From: Sva-07 sp963741755
Lineage (GTDB): Bacteria; Actinomycetota; Acidimicrobiia; Acidimicrobiales; Ilumatobacteraceae
Reading direction: 5' to 3'
NCBI GenBank assembly: GCA_963741755.1
Contig: CAVUJG010000022.1
Location: forward strand, 1-64,000
Length of the DNA: 64,000 nucleotides
Shown: in pieces, positions 20,306-29,221 of the stretch
Numbering within the stretch: position 1 is the stretch's first letter
Layout: each line of letters starts with the position of its first letter
The notes under the pieces: generated by a model
What the model was told of the DNA's origin: nothing
What the model saw: only the letters and a program-made list of their open reading frames with translations
Database searches by the model: none
Made by a program: the position numbers and the translations under genes

Positions 20306-20334
20306 TGGTGATCACCACGTCTGAACCATGGTTC
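20306..20334. promoter_or_regulatory. Twin 12-bp palindromes upstream of the lipoprotein gene
   Basis: TGGTGATCACCA (20306-20317) and GAACCATGGTTC (20323-20334) are both perfect palindromes with centres 17 bp apart. They lie just upstream of the lipoprotein start, in the 201-bp divergent gap shared with the LLM oxidoreductase gene. The rest of this gap holds a weaker TCACCC/GGGTGA inverted repeat at 20442-20458 and no coding sequence. Likely repressor or activator sites; no regulator is identified. Confidence 0.4.
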
Positions 20335-20485
20335 GGAACGAGTGTTGTTGGCGGTGGGAATTCACGGCGATGGCCGACCGCGTGGGGACGGTAGTCGGCT
20401 ATCGGCACCGCTACCTGGCAACTTGAGGGCCGATTTGCGAATCACCCAATAGGGGTGAGATGCGTGTCATCGTTACGCTCGCGAG

Positions 20486-21397
20486 GTGCCTCGAACCCGC
20501 ATGCTGATCGGTGTCCAGCTCCCGGAAGTCGAATGGGAAGTGCCGTTTCCCGAGCTCATTGCGATGGCCCGGACCGCCGAGGCGGTCGGGTTCGACTCGC
20601 TCTGGCTCGGCGATCATCTGCTCTACGAACTCGATGTGGACGATCGTGGGCCATGGGAAGTGTGGACCTCGCTTGCAGCGATCGCCGCGTCGACCTCGAC
20701 GATCCAGCTCGGTCCACTCGTCGCATCGACCAGCTTCCACGCTCCCGCGATGCTCGCCAAGCAGGCGACGACCGTCGATGCCGCGTCCCAGGGGCGACTC
20801 ATCCTCGGGCTGGGGGCCGGTTGGAACCAACGGGAATACGACGCGTTCGGGTTCCCCTACGATCATCGCGTCAGTCGATTCGCCGAGGCCTTCACCATCA
20901 TCCGCACGTTGCTGCGCGAGGGCCGCATCGACTTCCACGGCGAGTACTACGACGTCGCCAACTGTCTCCTCCACCCGCGTTCGAGCCAGACCGGACCGCC
21001 CCTGATGGTCGGTTCGATCGGAGATCGAATGCTCGACATCACGCTCCCCCACGTCGATTCCTGGAACATGTGGTGGAGCCAGTACGGCAACACGGCCGAG
21101 GGATTCCGTCGCGAGAAGGAGCGAGTCGACTCGCTGATCGAGGCGCATGGGCGCACTGGCGAGGTCGAGGCGACCACGGCGGTGCTCGTCCGACTCGACG
21201 GTGGTGTGGGTCGCGTGATGGGCGATTACGACGACTTCAACACCGTTCGCCCCCTCACCGGTTCAGCATCAGGGCTCGCCGATCAACTCCGCGAGTTCGA
21301 AGCCGCCGGCGCGGCACACGTCCAGTTGGTCGTCGACCCGATCACACGCGAGTCGATCGAATGGCTCGGCGACGTCCTCACCGCATTCCGCCGCTGA
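20486..21397 (+). CDS. F420-dependent LLM-class oxidoreductase
   Basis: 303 residues of the luciferase-like monooxygenase fold: GFDSLWLGDHLLY near the N-terminus, STIQLGPLVAS, GRLILGLGAGWNQREYDAFG (diagnostic loop), then RFAEAFTIIRTLLREG and GPPLMVGSIGDRM. This form is characteristic of actinobacterial F420-dependent oxidoreductases rather than FMN luciferases. Substrate unknown. Start is a GTG giving MPRTRMLIGVQLP. Its 3' end lies 3 bp from the convergent gene at 21401. Confidence 0.85.
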   Translation: MPRTRMLIGVQLPEVEWEVPFPELIAMARTAEAVGFDSLWLGDHLLYELDVDDRGPWEVWTSLAAIAASTSTIQLGPLVASTSFHAPAMLAKQATTVDAASQGRLILGLGAGWNQREYDAFGFPYDHRVSRFAEAFTIIRTLLREGRIDFHGEYYDVANCLLHPRSSQTGPPLMVGSIGDRMLDITLPHVDSWNMWWSQYGNTAEGFRREKERVDSLIEAHGRTGEVEATTAVLVRLDGGVGRVMGDYDDFNTVRPLTGSASGLADQLREFEAAGAAHVQLVVDPITRESIEWLGDVLTAFRR

Positions 21398-21400
21398 CCG

Positions 21401-22657
21401 TCAATCGGCGACGGCCATCGACCACCAGCTCCGCAAGCGCCGTTCGTGGTGGCCGCTCGCCAGCACCAGGTGGTTGCCGAGCGGACGGGTCAGCAGGTCG
21501 TCGACGTTGCCGCTCGACAACGACACCGTCACCTGCGTACGACAGAGGTCGGCGTCGTCGCCGGTCGCGACGATGTCGCCCTCGACAATCCAGCACTCGT
21601 CGAGGTCGACCCCGCCGAGACGAATCAACGTCACCGGCTGCGTGGCGAACTGCGCGCTGATCCCGACGCCCATCCCCGACTCGAAGTGCGTGTCGAGGGA
21701 GAAGCTCTCGACCATCGACGGTGCCACCGTGCAGTGAGCAAGCACGAGCTGGTTTCGCTCGACGTCCACGCTCGCCGGGTTGGCCATCCACGTCGGCTGG
21801 CCGAGCAGGTGGCGCACCCAGAGCATCGCCAGGGCGGACGGGACGTCGCCCTCACATCCGGCGACGATGCCGTCGTCGTTCAGGCTGGCGAGCGCGAGAC
21901 ACCCCGAGGTTCCCGGATCTCCCAGAAGATCGAAGCAACGCACCGTGACTGCATCGAGGGAGTCGTGGTCGAGCGTGTCGACCAGCGCGGCACGCACGCC
22001 CATCGCATCGTCGACCGCCCGGCGATCGACGGTCGAACGCACCGGGTCGGCCACCTTCGTGAAACGTTCAGCGAGCACGCCGGTCGGTGTGACGGGGGTT
22101 CGCGTCAACTCGATCATGCGGGTCGGCGAAACGGTGACGACCTCCGGTCCCCAGCGTCGCCGGACCACCTCGGCGTCGGGACTGCTGGCCACCAGCCAGG
22201 ACGACGGGCCGCCGATGACGCCCAAGCGTGTCGAACGCATGGCCACGACGGCTTCGAGATCCCCGATCGCCTCGTCGAGCATGACGCGATCGGCGGCGAC
22301 GTCGCCGGTGACCGACACGATGCGCCCTCGGCCACCCGCCTGCTGGATCGCCGCCAAGGTCTCCAGCGCGGCCGGCAACGAGTTGTGGCCACGGTGAGCG
22401 ACGAGCACCGTCGGTTCGATGGCGCTTCCGTCCGACCCGGCTGCGATCGCGTCGAGGAGCAATCGCTCGGTGCCGCCGGTGGCAACGACGAACACCCGCG
22501 TCGACGCAGCCCGGTCAGCATCTGCGTCGGGGATGTCGACGACGCTCCCACCCAGTTCGTCGAGGAGGCCTCGCACGGCGGCCGTCACCGAGGCGACCGA
22601 GTGCGCATCGTGCAGCGCGGATGCGACGACGGAGTAGACGAAACGGTGGCCGGTCAT
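21401..22657 (-). CDS. L-fucose isomerase-like fold protein
   Basis: 418 residues. The first half alternates beta and alpha (TRVFVVATGGTERLLLDAI, EPTVLVAHRGHNSLPAAL, ARVMLDEAIGDLEAVV) in the way of FucI/AraA-like isomerase-related proteins; the second half has CFDLLGDPGTSGCLALASLNDDGIVAGCEGDVPSA, close to the active-site region of that superfamily. Actual activity is uncertain and it could be a non-sugar paralogue. The ATG overlaps the stop of the thioredoxin gene (ATGA), indicating translational coupling. Confidence 0.55.
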   Translation of the reverse strand: MTGHRFVYSVVASALHDAHSVASVTAAVRGLLDELGGSVVDIPDADADRAASTRVFVVATGGTERLLLDAIAAGSDGSAIEPTVLVAHRGHNSLPAALETLAAIQQAGGRGRIVSVTGDVAADRVMLDEAIGDLEAVVAMRSTRLGVIGGPSSWLVASSPDAEVVRRRWGPEVVTVSPTRMIELTRTPVTPTGVLAERFTKVADPVRSTVDRRAVDDAMGVRAALVDTLDHDSLDAVTVRCFDLLGDPGTSGCLALASLNDDGIVAGCEGDVPSALAMLWVRHLLGQPTWMANPASVDVERNQLVLAHCTVAPSMVESFSLDTHFESGMGVGISAQFATQPVTLIRLGGVDLDECWIVEGDIVATGDDADLCRTQVTVSLSSGNVDDLLTRPLGNHLVLASGHHERRLRSWWSMAVAD

Positions 22658-23073
22658 GACAACTGCTCGATACGTGCTCGCAGCACGTGCTCGGGTTGCG
22701 CACCCACAACGGTGTCGATCAGTTCGCCGTCGCGCATGAACAACAGCATCGGGATGCTGCGCGCCTGATAGCGCTGAGCGGTGCGGGGCGACTCGTCGAC
22801 GTTGACCTTGACGACCTTGAGCGTGGTGACGAACTCCTTCGACAGTGCTTCGAGGACCGGGGCGACCATGCGGCACGGTCCGCACCACGGCGCCCACAGG
22901 TCGACGAGGACGAGACGATTGGTGTCGACGGCATCATGGAACTCGTTGTCGCCGGCCTCGACGATCCAGGGCAACGAACTCTGACATTTCGCGCAGCGCG
23001 GGGACCCGGACGCCGAGGTCGGCAGACGGTTCTTCGCTCCGCAGGACGGACAGGCGGCGACGTTGTTCCCCAC
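22654..23073 (-). CDS. Thioredoxin with an N-terminal zinc ribbon (TrxC-like)
   Basis: 139 residues. It has an N-terminal zinc-ribbon (ACPSCGAKN ... CAKCQSS), then a thioredoxin domain with active site WAPWCGPCRM and cis-proline segment ARSIPML. This is the thioredoxin-2 architecture, a cytoplasmic disulfide reductase linked to oxidative stress. The GTG at 23073 follows GAGG; an ATG at 23094 would add seven residues. Translationally coupled (ATGA) to the fucose isomerase-like gene, an unusual pairing. Confidence 0.85.
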   Translation of the reverse strand: MGNNVAACPSCGAKNRLPTSASGSPRCAKCQSSLPWIVEAGDNEFHDAVDTNRLVLVDLWAPWCGPCRMVAPVLEALSKEFVTTLKVVKVNVDESPRTAQRYQARSIPMLLFMRDGELIDTVVGAQPEHVLRARIEQLS

Positions 23074-23174
23074 GAACCTCACGCTATGGAACATCCGCTG
23101 CGTCGGTTAGGGCCGATCGTCCCGTCGAACACCGGTACGTTGACCTGGCCGACCGGACCGGTTGACTGGATCAC

Positions 23175-24608
23175 ATGGGGTACGTACTCGAACCCGGACG
23201 ACGACTGCAGCGAGAGGTGCGGCGAGTGGCCACCGAGCGTCTCGACGAGGCGATCGAGCACCTGGTGGGCGCCCTCACCGAACCAGAGCGCACCGATCTC
23301 GAGGTCGCGGTCCACGAAGCACGCAAGCGATGCAAGTCGTCTCGCGGACTCGCACGGCTCGTGAAGCCGGCCCTGGGTGACGGATTCAGATCGTTCGACC
23401 GAACGGTCCGCGACGCTGCGAACCAACTGTCGGCACTGCGCGATGCCCACGCAATCGTCGCAACGTTCGACGTGCTCGTGGCCGCCCATCCCCACGACGA
23501 GGTACTCCGAGCGGCCCGAGATCGCCAGGCCGAGATCTCCGCCGGGGCGACTCGGGACGCACTCGCGACCGGCGACGAACGGATCACGACGGCACTGGCG
23601 CTGCTCGCCGCAGCACGGGCCGCGGCCGGCGACTGGAAGATCCCGCGCCGATTCGACACGATCGAGGACGGAATCACGGCCACGTACCGACGAGGCCGAT
23701 CGGCGCTACGCCACGTCCGCTCCGACCCGACCGACAGCGAACTCCACGAGTGGCGCAAGGCCGTCAAGTACCTCTGGTACCAGGTGCAGTTGGTCCGCCT
23801 GGCCGCGCCCAGCGTGCTCGGACCGCTTGGCGAACAACTCGACGACCTCGCCGAGACACTCGGCAACGACCACGACGTCGCCGTGCTCGTCGAACTGCTC
23901 GATCGTGATCCCGACGCTTACGGCACGCCAAGCGACGTCGATCACCTCCGTGACCTCGCCCGAAGTCGGCAGCGGGAGCTTCGAACCACCGCGATCCGCG
24001 CAGGTGCCACGATCTACGCGGAGCCCGCTACAGCGTTCGGCGATCGCATCGCCCGGTACTGGCGACTGACGTGCGACCTCGGCCCTGAACTCGATCCGGA
24101 CGGCGCCGACGCTCCAAGTCGCTCGATGGTCGAGCGTGAACGCAGGTTCCTCGTGGAATCCACGCCGGACGGTCTGATCCCGTCGAGACCCGTCGCGCTC
24201 CGGCAGGGCTATCTCGCCACCGGCGAACGCCGTTCGGTTCGAGTTCGCGACGCCGGCGCTGAAGGTTGCACGCTCACGTTCAAGGCTGGCAGCGGACTCG
24301 AACGGACCGAGCTCGAATGGTCGATCGCACGCCGCGAGTTCGAAGCGGCATGGCCGCACACTGTCGGTCAGCGCATCGAGAAGACGCGCCACCGCATCCA
24401 GTTCGGCGACCACGTGATCGAACTCGACGTGTTCGCGGAAGACCTCGACGGACTGGTGATTGCCGAGGTCGAGTTCGACGGCCCCGAGGCGAGCGACACC
24501 TTCGATCCACCTGCCTGGTTCGGTCGGGAAGTGACCGACGACGGCCGCTACACGAACGCATCCTTGGCACTCCACGGGCTGCCCGACGATGACCCCGACC
24601 ATCGCTGA
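23175..24608 (+). CDS. CHAD-CYTH protein (polyphosphate/triphosphate related)
   Basis: 477 residues. Residues 1 to about 300 are a CHAD domain: repeated helices with conserved His/Arg such as VAVHEARKRCKSSRGLARL and LHEWRKAVKYLWYQVQLV, thought to bind polyphosphate. Residues about 318-465 are a CYTH domain starting VERERRFLV (ExE[R/K] core), with LRQGYL, ERTELEWSI and IAEVEFDG; CYTH domains hydrolyse inorganic triphosphate or ThTP. The usual order in bacteria is CYTH then CHAD; here it is reversed. Confidence 0.88.
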   Translation: MGYVLEPGRRLQREVRRVATERLDEAIEHLVGALTEPERTDLEVAVHEARKRCKSSRGLARLVKPALGDGFRSFDRTVRDAANQLSALRDAHAIVATFDVLVAAHPHDEVLRAARDRQAEISAGATRDALATGDERITTALALLAAARAAAGDWKIPRRFDTIEDGITATYRRGRSALRHVRSDPTDSELHEWRKAVKYLWYQVQLVRLAAPSVLGPLGEQLDDLAETLGNDHDVAVLVELLDRDPDAYGTPSDVDHLRDLARSRQRELRTTAIRAGATIYAEPATAFGDRIARYWRLTCDLGPELDPDGADAPSRSMVERERRFLVESTPDGLIPSRPVALRQGYLATGERRSVRVRDAGAEGCTLTFKAGSGLERTELEWSIARREFEAAWPHTVGQRIEKTRHRIQFGDHVIELDVFAEDLDGLVIAEVEFDGPEASDTFDPPAWFGREVTDDGRYTNASLALHGLPDDDPDHR

Positions 24609-24629
24609 GCGAACGGTAGCTTGCCGCAC

Positions 24630-25046
24630 GTGAAGCCGCTCGTCGCTGTCGCTGTGGGCGTACTCGTGCTCGGGGCCTGTGGCGGCGACTCCGATTCGCC
24701 GACCGTCACCGGCACGGTGATTGCTCCGCCCGAGGCCCCACCGGCCGACCAGCTCCCGGCGAACGCTGTCCTCACCCTGACGCTCGACGACATCAGCCGC
24801 GCCGACGCACCATCGACGGTGGTGTCGGTGCAGGAGATCGAGCTCACCGGCGAGACGTTCCCTGTGCCGTTCGAGCTTGCCTACGACCTCGGCGACATCG
24901 CGGAGACCAACACGTACCGGGTCGCTGCGCGGGTCACCTCGAGCGGCGACTTGCTGATGATCAGCGACACGATCGTCCCCGTGATCACTCGCGGCGCTCC
25001 GACCACCGGTGTCGAGGTGCCACTCGTCTACATCGCCGGCAACTGA
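24630..25046 (+). CDS. YbaY-type lipoprotein
   Basis: 138 residues. A signal peptide with lipobox VLGACGGD is followed by a beta-rich domain (GTVIAPPEAPPADQLPANAV, LTLTLDDISRADAP, FPVPFELAYD, NTYRVAARVTSSGDLLMIS) typical of the YbaY/type III secretion chaperone-like lipoprotein family, of unclear function. GTG at 24630 chosen because it gives MKPLVAV with a normal positively charged start. It lies 22 bp after the CHAD-CYTH gene, probably in the same transcript. Confidence 0.75.
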   Translation: MKPLVAVAVGVLVLGACGGDSDSPTVTGTVIAPPEAPPADQLPANAVLTLTLDDISRADAPSTVVSVQEIELTGETFPVPFELAYDLGDIAETNTYRVAARVTSSGDLLMISDTIVPVITRGAPTTGVEVPLVYIAGN

Positions 25047-25070
25047 CCGCCCGCACCACCGACAACTCTC

Positions 25071-25122
25071 CGTTTGCGTGCAGATTCTGCGGGACCGTCC
25101 CAGCCAAATCTGTACGCAAACG
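25071..25122. repeat. Family D palindromic element, copy 1
   Basis: Arms CGTTTGCGTGCAGATT (25071-25086) and AATCTGTACGCAAACG (25107-25122) pair at 15 of 16 positions. The element sits between the convergent YbaY-like and aminotransferase genes, where it could act as a bidirectional terminator. It shares CGTTTGCG...CGCAAACGTGGT with the larger element at 45007-45080. The rest of the gap (25123-25181) is a G-rich tract with repeated GGGG and GGG runs. Confidence 0.7.
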
Positions 25123-25181
25123 TGGTGTGGGGTGGGGTGGGGTGGTCGGGTCGGGGTGGGGTCGGGTCGGGTCGGGGCGGG

Positions 25182-26423
25182 TCAGGACAGGGAGACTTCG
25201 ACGAGCGCCTTGTCGAGGGCGGTCAGTGCGAGGTCGATCTCGTCGGCGGTGACTGTCAACGGCGGCATGAAGCGCAGCGTGGTTCCTGCTGCTCCAGCCG
25301 TCATCGTGATCAGCTTGCCCTCGCGCAGACAGTGCGACACGAGCGCCGATGTGCGTGTCGCGGTGTCGAACTGTGCGGCAACCATCAGCCCGAGCGCGCG
25401 CACCTGCACCAGTGCAGGATGCTGCTCCTGCAGGCGCCGCAAACCATCGGCGAGTTGATTGCCGCGTGCCTTGACCTCGTCGAGGAACCCGTCGGCGCTG
25501 AGCACCTCGATGGTGGCCAACGCAGCGGCGCAACCGATCGGATTGCCGCCGTAGGTGCCGCCATGCGAACCGGTCGGCCAGCGATCGTCGAGTTCTCGGC
25601 GCGTGCCGAGCGCCGAGAACGGAAAGCCCGAGGCGATGCCCTTCGCCATACACACGATGTCGGGCGCGATGTCGTAGTGCTCGATCGCGAACATCTTGCC
25701 GGTGCGTCCGAAACCGCACTGGACCTCGTCGGCGATGAACAGCATTCCGTGGTCCTTGCAGCGTCGATCGATCGCTTCGAGGAACTCGGCGGGCGCCGCG
25801 ATGTAACCGCCCTCGCCCAGTACGGGCTCGATGATGACCGCCGCAGTCTCACTCGGCGCCGTCACGCTGGTGAGCAGCTCGTCGAAGCCAGCAAGGGCGC
25901 GGGCGATCTCGTCGTGGAGGTCCGCGGCGCGCACGTTCGGGTATGGCGCGATGAAGATCCCCGACGGCAGCGGCGCATGACCGGCCCGGTACACGGTCTT
26001 CGAGGTGGTCATCGCCATCGCCTGATGAGTGCGCCCGTGGAAGCTGCCCTGGAACACGATGATGTTCGGGCGCCCGGTGGCCTGCTTGGCGAGCTTGACG
26101 GCCGCCTCGGTGATCTCGGCACCCGAGTTCGCGTAGAAGAACGTGTCGATGCCATCGGGCGTGATCTCGGCGAGGCGGGCGGCCAGCGGCTGCATCAGGT
26201 CGTGGGTGTAGACGTTGGCCTGCGCGTGCACGAATCGCTTCGCCTGTTCGGCGATGGCGGCCGTGACGTGAGGGTGGCTGTGCCCGGTGGAGGTGACGGC
26301 GATACCGCCGCTGAAGTCGAGATATCGCTCTCCCGAGGTGGTCGTGACCCACGACCCCTCACCGGACGCGACCTCGAGGTCGGTCACCTTGAACCAGACA
26401 TGCGAGAGGTTGTCTGCACTCAT
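25182..26423 (-). CDS. Class III PLP aminotransferase (GABA/diamine/lysine type)
   Basis: 413 residues. Typical class III motifs: TSTGHSHPHVTAAI, SGAEITEAAVKLAKQATGR, FQGSFHGRTHQAMA, the ADEVQCGFGRTG PLP-contacting stretch, and the Schiff-base lysine in CMAKGIASGFPFSA. Likely substrates are GABA, diamines or the epsilon-amino group of lysine. It is followed in the operon direction by nothing close; upstream on the same strand (7 bp) is an FAD amine oxidase-like gene, and nearby is a saccharopine-dehydrogenase-like gene. The cluster suggests amine or lysine breakdown (inference). Confidence 0.82.
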   Translation of the reverse strand: MSADNLSHVWFKVTDLEVASGEGSWVTTTSGERYLDFSGGIAVTSTGHSHPHVTAAIAEQAKRFVHAQANVYTHDLMQPLAARLAEITPDGIDTFFYANSGAEITEAAVKLAKQATGRPNIIVFQGSFHGRTHQAMAMTTSKTVYRAGHAPLPSGIFIAPYPNVRAADLHDEIARALAGFDELLTSVTAPSETAAVIIEPVLGEGGYIAAPAEFLEAIDRRCKDHGMLFIADEVQCGFGRTGKMFAIEHYDIAPDIVCMAKGIASGFPFSALGTRRELDDRWPTGSHGGTYGGNPIGCAAALATIEVLSADGFLDEVKARGNQLADGLRRLQEQHPALVQVRALGLMVAAQFDTATRTSALVSHCLREGKLITMTAGAAGTTLRFMPPLTVTADEIDLALTALDKALVEVSLS

Positions 26424-26430
26424 TGCTGCA

Positions 26431-27829
26431 TCATCCCACGATCCTGTCCAGAACAGAAGCGAGACGCGGCGTTCGTCCGCGATCGGATTCCTGCTCGTCG
26501 ATCCAGCCGGCGAGACGCCGCGCACCGTTGATCGCCGCCCACCGGAGCGGCTCGGGCTCCCAGCGGGGCGAACGGTGCTGCACCCACGGCAGGGCTGCGA
26601 GTTCCGAGTCCGGATGCACGACCAGATCGGCGATCGTTCGCCCGGCCAGGTTGGCCGCCGCGACGCCCTCGCCGACGTAGCCGCCTGCCCACGCGAGCCC
26701 GGTCGAACGGTCGAGTCCGACCGAGGGGCGCCAGTCGCGAGGAACGCCGAGCACGCCACCCCATCGATGGGTGATCTCGACGGCAGAGAGTTGCGGGAAC
26801 AAGCTCGACCAACGCGGCCGCGATCCGATCATGGACGTCGGACGCCGACTCCGTCGCCGGATCGATGCCCGAGCCGAACCGGTACGGCGCGCCGCGCCCG
26901 CCGAAGGCGATCCGATCGTCGGTCGTGCGCTGGCCGTAGATCACCATGCGGCGATCGTCGGCGAACGTCTCGTACCGACGCAGACCGATCGACTCCCAGG
27001 CCGCAGCGTCGAGCGGCTCGGTGGCCACCATGAGCGAGTAGAGCGGGACGAGGGCGCGACGCAGGCCGGGCAGGTCGCGGGTGTAGGCCTCGGTGGCACG
27101 AACGACCACGTCGGCACGCACCACGCCGTGGTCGGTGACCACCGATGGTCGAGCTGCCGGCGAGCCCGGCCGGATGTCGAGCGCGGCCGTGTGCTCGACG
27201 ATCGTGCCGCCGAGCCGCTCGACGACCTCGGCAAGCCCACGGACGAGTTGTGCTGGCTGCACCCGTGCACCGGGCGCATAGTGGAGTCCGCCGAGCACCG
27301 ACGTGGCCGACAGTCGATCGGTCGCCTCGTCGGCGCTCAACGAGCGGAGCACGTCGTCGCCGAATCCGTGATGGCGGTACTCGTCGATCTCGTCGCGCTG
27401 GCGTCGCAGCTGGGGCTCGGTGCGGGCGAGACGGAGTACGCCGCCGGGTTCGAATCCGCACTCGATTCCCTCGGCAGCGACGACTCGTCCGATCTCGTCG
27501 ACGGTGTCGATGATCGCCTTCGTCATCGAGATGCCCGCCTCGCGACCCCACGTCGCGACCGCGCCGCCGAGGCCGCCGGCGAGTTCCCCGACGCACCAAC
27601 CGCCGTTGCGGCCCGACGCGCCGAAGCCGACCATCTCGCGTTCGATCACGATCACTCGCAGCGCCGGATCGGCTCGGAGCAGCGCGTGAGCGCTCCACAA
27701 TCCGCTGTAGCCCGCACCGACGATGGCCACGTCGACGTCGGTGTCGCCGGGGAGCGACGGGCGGGCACTGATCGGGCCGGCGAGTTGGTCGAGCCAGAGC
27801 GATCTCGACCTCAGCGCCGTTTCGTCCAC
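26431..27829 (-). CDS. FAD-dependent oxidoreductase (DAO family), frame-broken once
   Basis: About 466 codons. The N-terminal dinucleotide-binding motif is VDVAIVGAGYSGLWSAHALL, followed by VIEREMVGFGASGRNGGWC, the hallmark of gamma-glutamylputrescine oxidase-like DAO proteins, and a C-terminal GLAWAGGYVGEGVAAANLAG FAD-binding stretch. The frame shifts by one base near 26812 between LVEL and FPQLSAVEITHRWGG (CT-T-G at a Leu wobble position). GTG at 27829 chosen; an ATG at 27874 would add 15 residues. It likely oxidises an amine or amino acid; it ends 7 bp before the aminotransferase start. Confidence 0.8.
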
Positions 27830-27897
27830 GCGCCGAGCGTACCGAGACCGCTCGGCCCACCGCCCGGGCAGCATCGCCCGACGAGTACATTGCCGTC

Positions 27898-29146
27898 ATG
27901 CGAGTTCTCGTGGTCGGTGCAGGCGGAGTGGGATCGGCGTTCGTTGCGATCGCCTCGAAGCGGGAGGCGTACGACCACATCACCGTTGCCGACATCGACC
28001 TCGACAAGGCCGAGGGCGCCGTCGAGACCGCCACCAACGCAGAAGGCGGACAGCGTCGTGGCGGCGTGGATCGACGCCTCGTCGGAGGAGTCCGTCGCAG
28101 CGCTCGCCCGCGAGATGCGCGCCGACGTGGTGCTCAACGCCTGCGACCCGCGGTTCAACCCGCCGATCTTCGAGGGCGCCTTCGATGCGGGGTGCCACTA
28201 CGTCGACATGGCGATGAACCTGTCGGTTCCGCACGCCACCAAGCCGTACGAGAAGACCGGCATCCGCCTCGGCGACGGGCAGTTCGCGCAGTCGCCGATC
28301 TGGAAGGCCCGGGGGCTGATGGCGCTGTGCGGTATGGGCGTCGAACCGGGCTTCTCCGACGTCGCCGCTCGCTATGCCGCCGACGAGCTGTTCAGCGAGA
28401 TCCACGAGATCGGTGTCCGCGACGGCGCCGACCTGGTGGTCGACGGCTACGACTTCGCACCGACGTTCTCGATCTGGACCACGATCGAGGAGTGCCTCAA
28501 CCCGCCGGTGATCTACGAACGCGAGCGCGGCTGGTTCACCACTGAACCGTTCTCCGAGCCCGAGATCTTCACGTTCCCCGAGGGGATCGGATCCCTGCAG
28601 TGCGTCAACGTGGAACACGAGGAGGTGATCCTCATGCCGCGCTGGATCGACACCCAGCGGGTCACGTTCAAGTACGGCCTCGGCGAGGAGTTCATCGACG
28701 TCCTCAAGACGCTCCGCAAGCTCGACCTGCACTCCACCGAGGCCGTCGACGTCAAGGGCGTCAAGGTGTCTCCCCGCGACGTGGTCGCGGCGACGTTGCC
28801 CGACCCGGCAACGCTGGGAGACGCGATGCACGGGCGCACGTGCGCGGGAACCTGGGTGACCGGTCTCGGCAAGGACGGCCAGCCCCGCGAGGTGTACGTG
28901 TACCACGTCGTCGACAACGCATGGTCGATGAAGGAGTTCGGCCACCAGGCCGTCGTGTGGCAGACCGCGGTGATGCCGGCGGTGGCGATCGAGCTGATGG
29001 CCACGGGCGTGTGGCACCGGCCGGGCGTCGTCGGGCCCGAAGCGTTGGCGCCGATGCCGTTCCTCGACCTGCTCGACGAGTACGGCAGCGAATGGGAATG
29101 GGCCGACTACAAGGACCGCTCCCCCGTCGAAGAACCCGCCGCCTGA
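27898..29146 (+). CDS. Saccharopine dehydrogenase family protein, frame-broken once
   Basis: About 416 codons. Begins MRVLVVGAGGVGSAFVAIAS (NAD(P)-binding Rossmann turn), continues CHYVDMAMNLS and LMALCGMGVEPGFSDVAARY, and ends with a long C-terminal domain, as in Lys9-like saccharopine reductases. One extra base near 28043 (GC-A-G) separates TATNA from KADSVVAAWID. Divergent from the amine oxidase and aminotransferase genes, 68 bp away. In lysine metabolism such an enzyme interconverts saccharopine and aminoadipate semialdehyde; the true substrate here is inferred only. Confidence 0.8.
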
Positions 29147-29153
29147 TGACGTC

Positions 29154-29220
29154 GATTACATCGCGGGTCTGACCCCTGATGTAATCGGATTACATCAGGG
29201 GTCAGACCCGCGATGTAATC
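29154..29220. repeat. Family B inverted repeat, copy 1 (33-bp perfect arms)
   Basis: Left arm 29154-29186 (GATTACATCGCGGGTCTGAC...) and right arm 29188-29220 are exact reverse complements with a single G between them. Each arm also begins GATTACATC and ends GATGTAATC and has an internal GGGTC/GACCC core. Fills the 75-bp gap between two convergent genes. The same arms recur at 42014-42097. Confidence 0.9.
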
Positions 29221-29221
29221 G

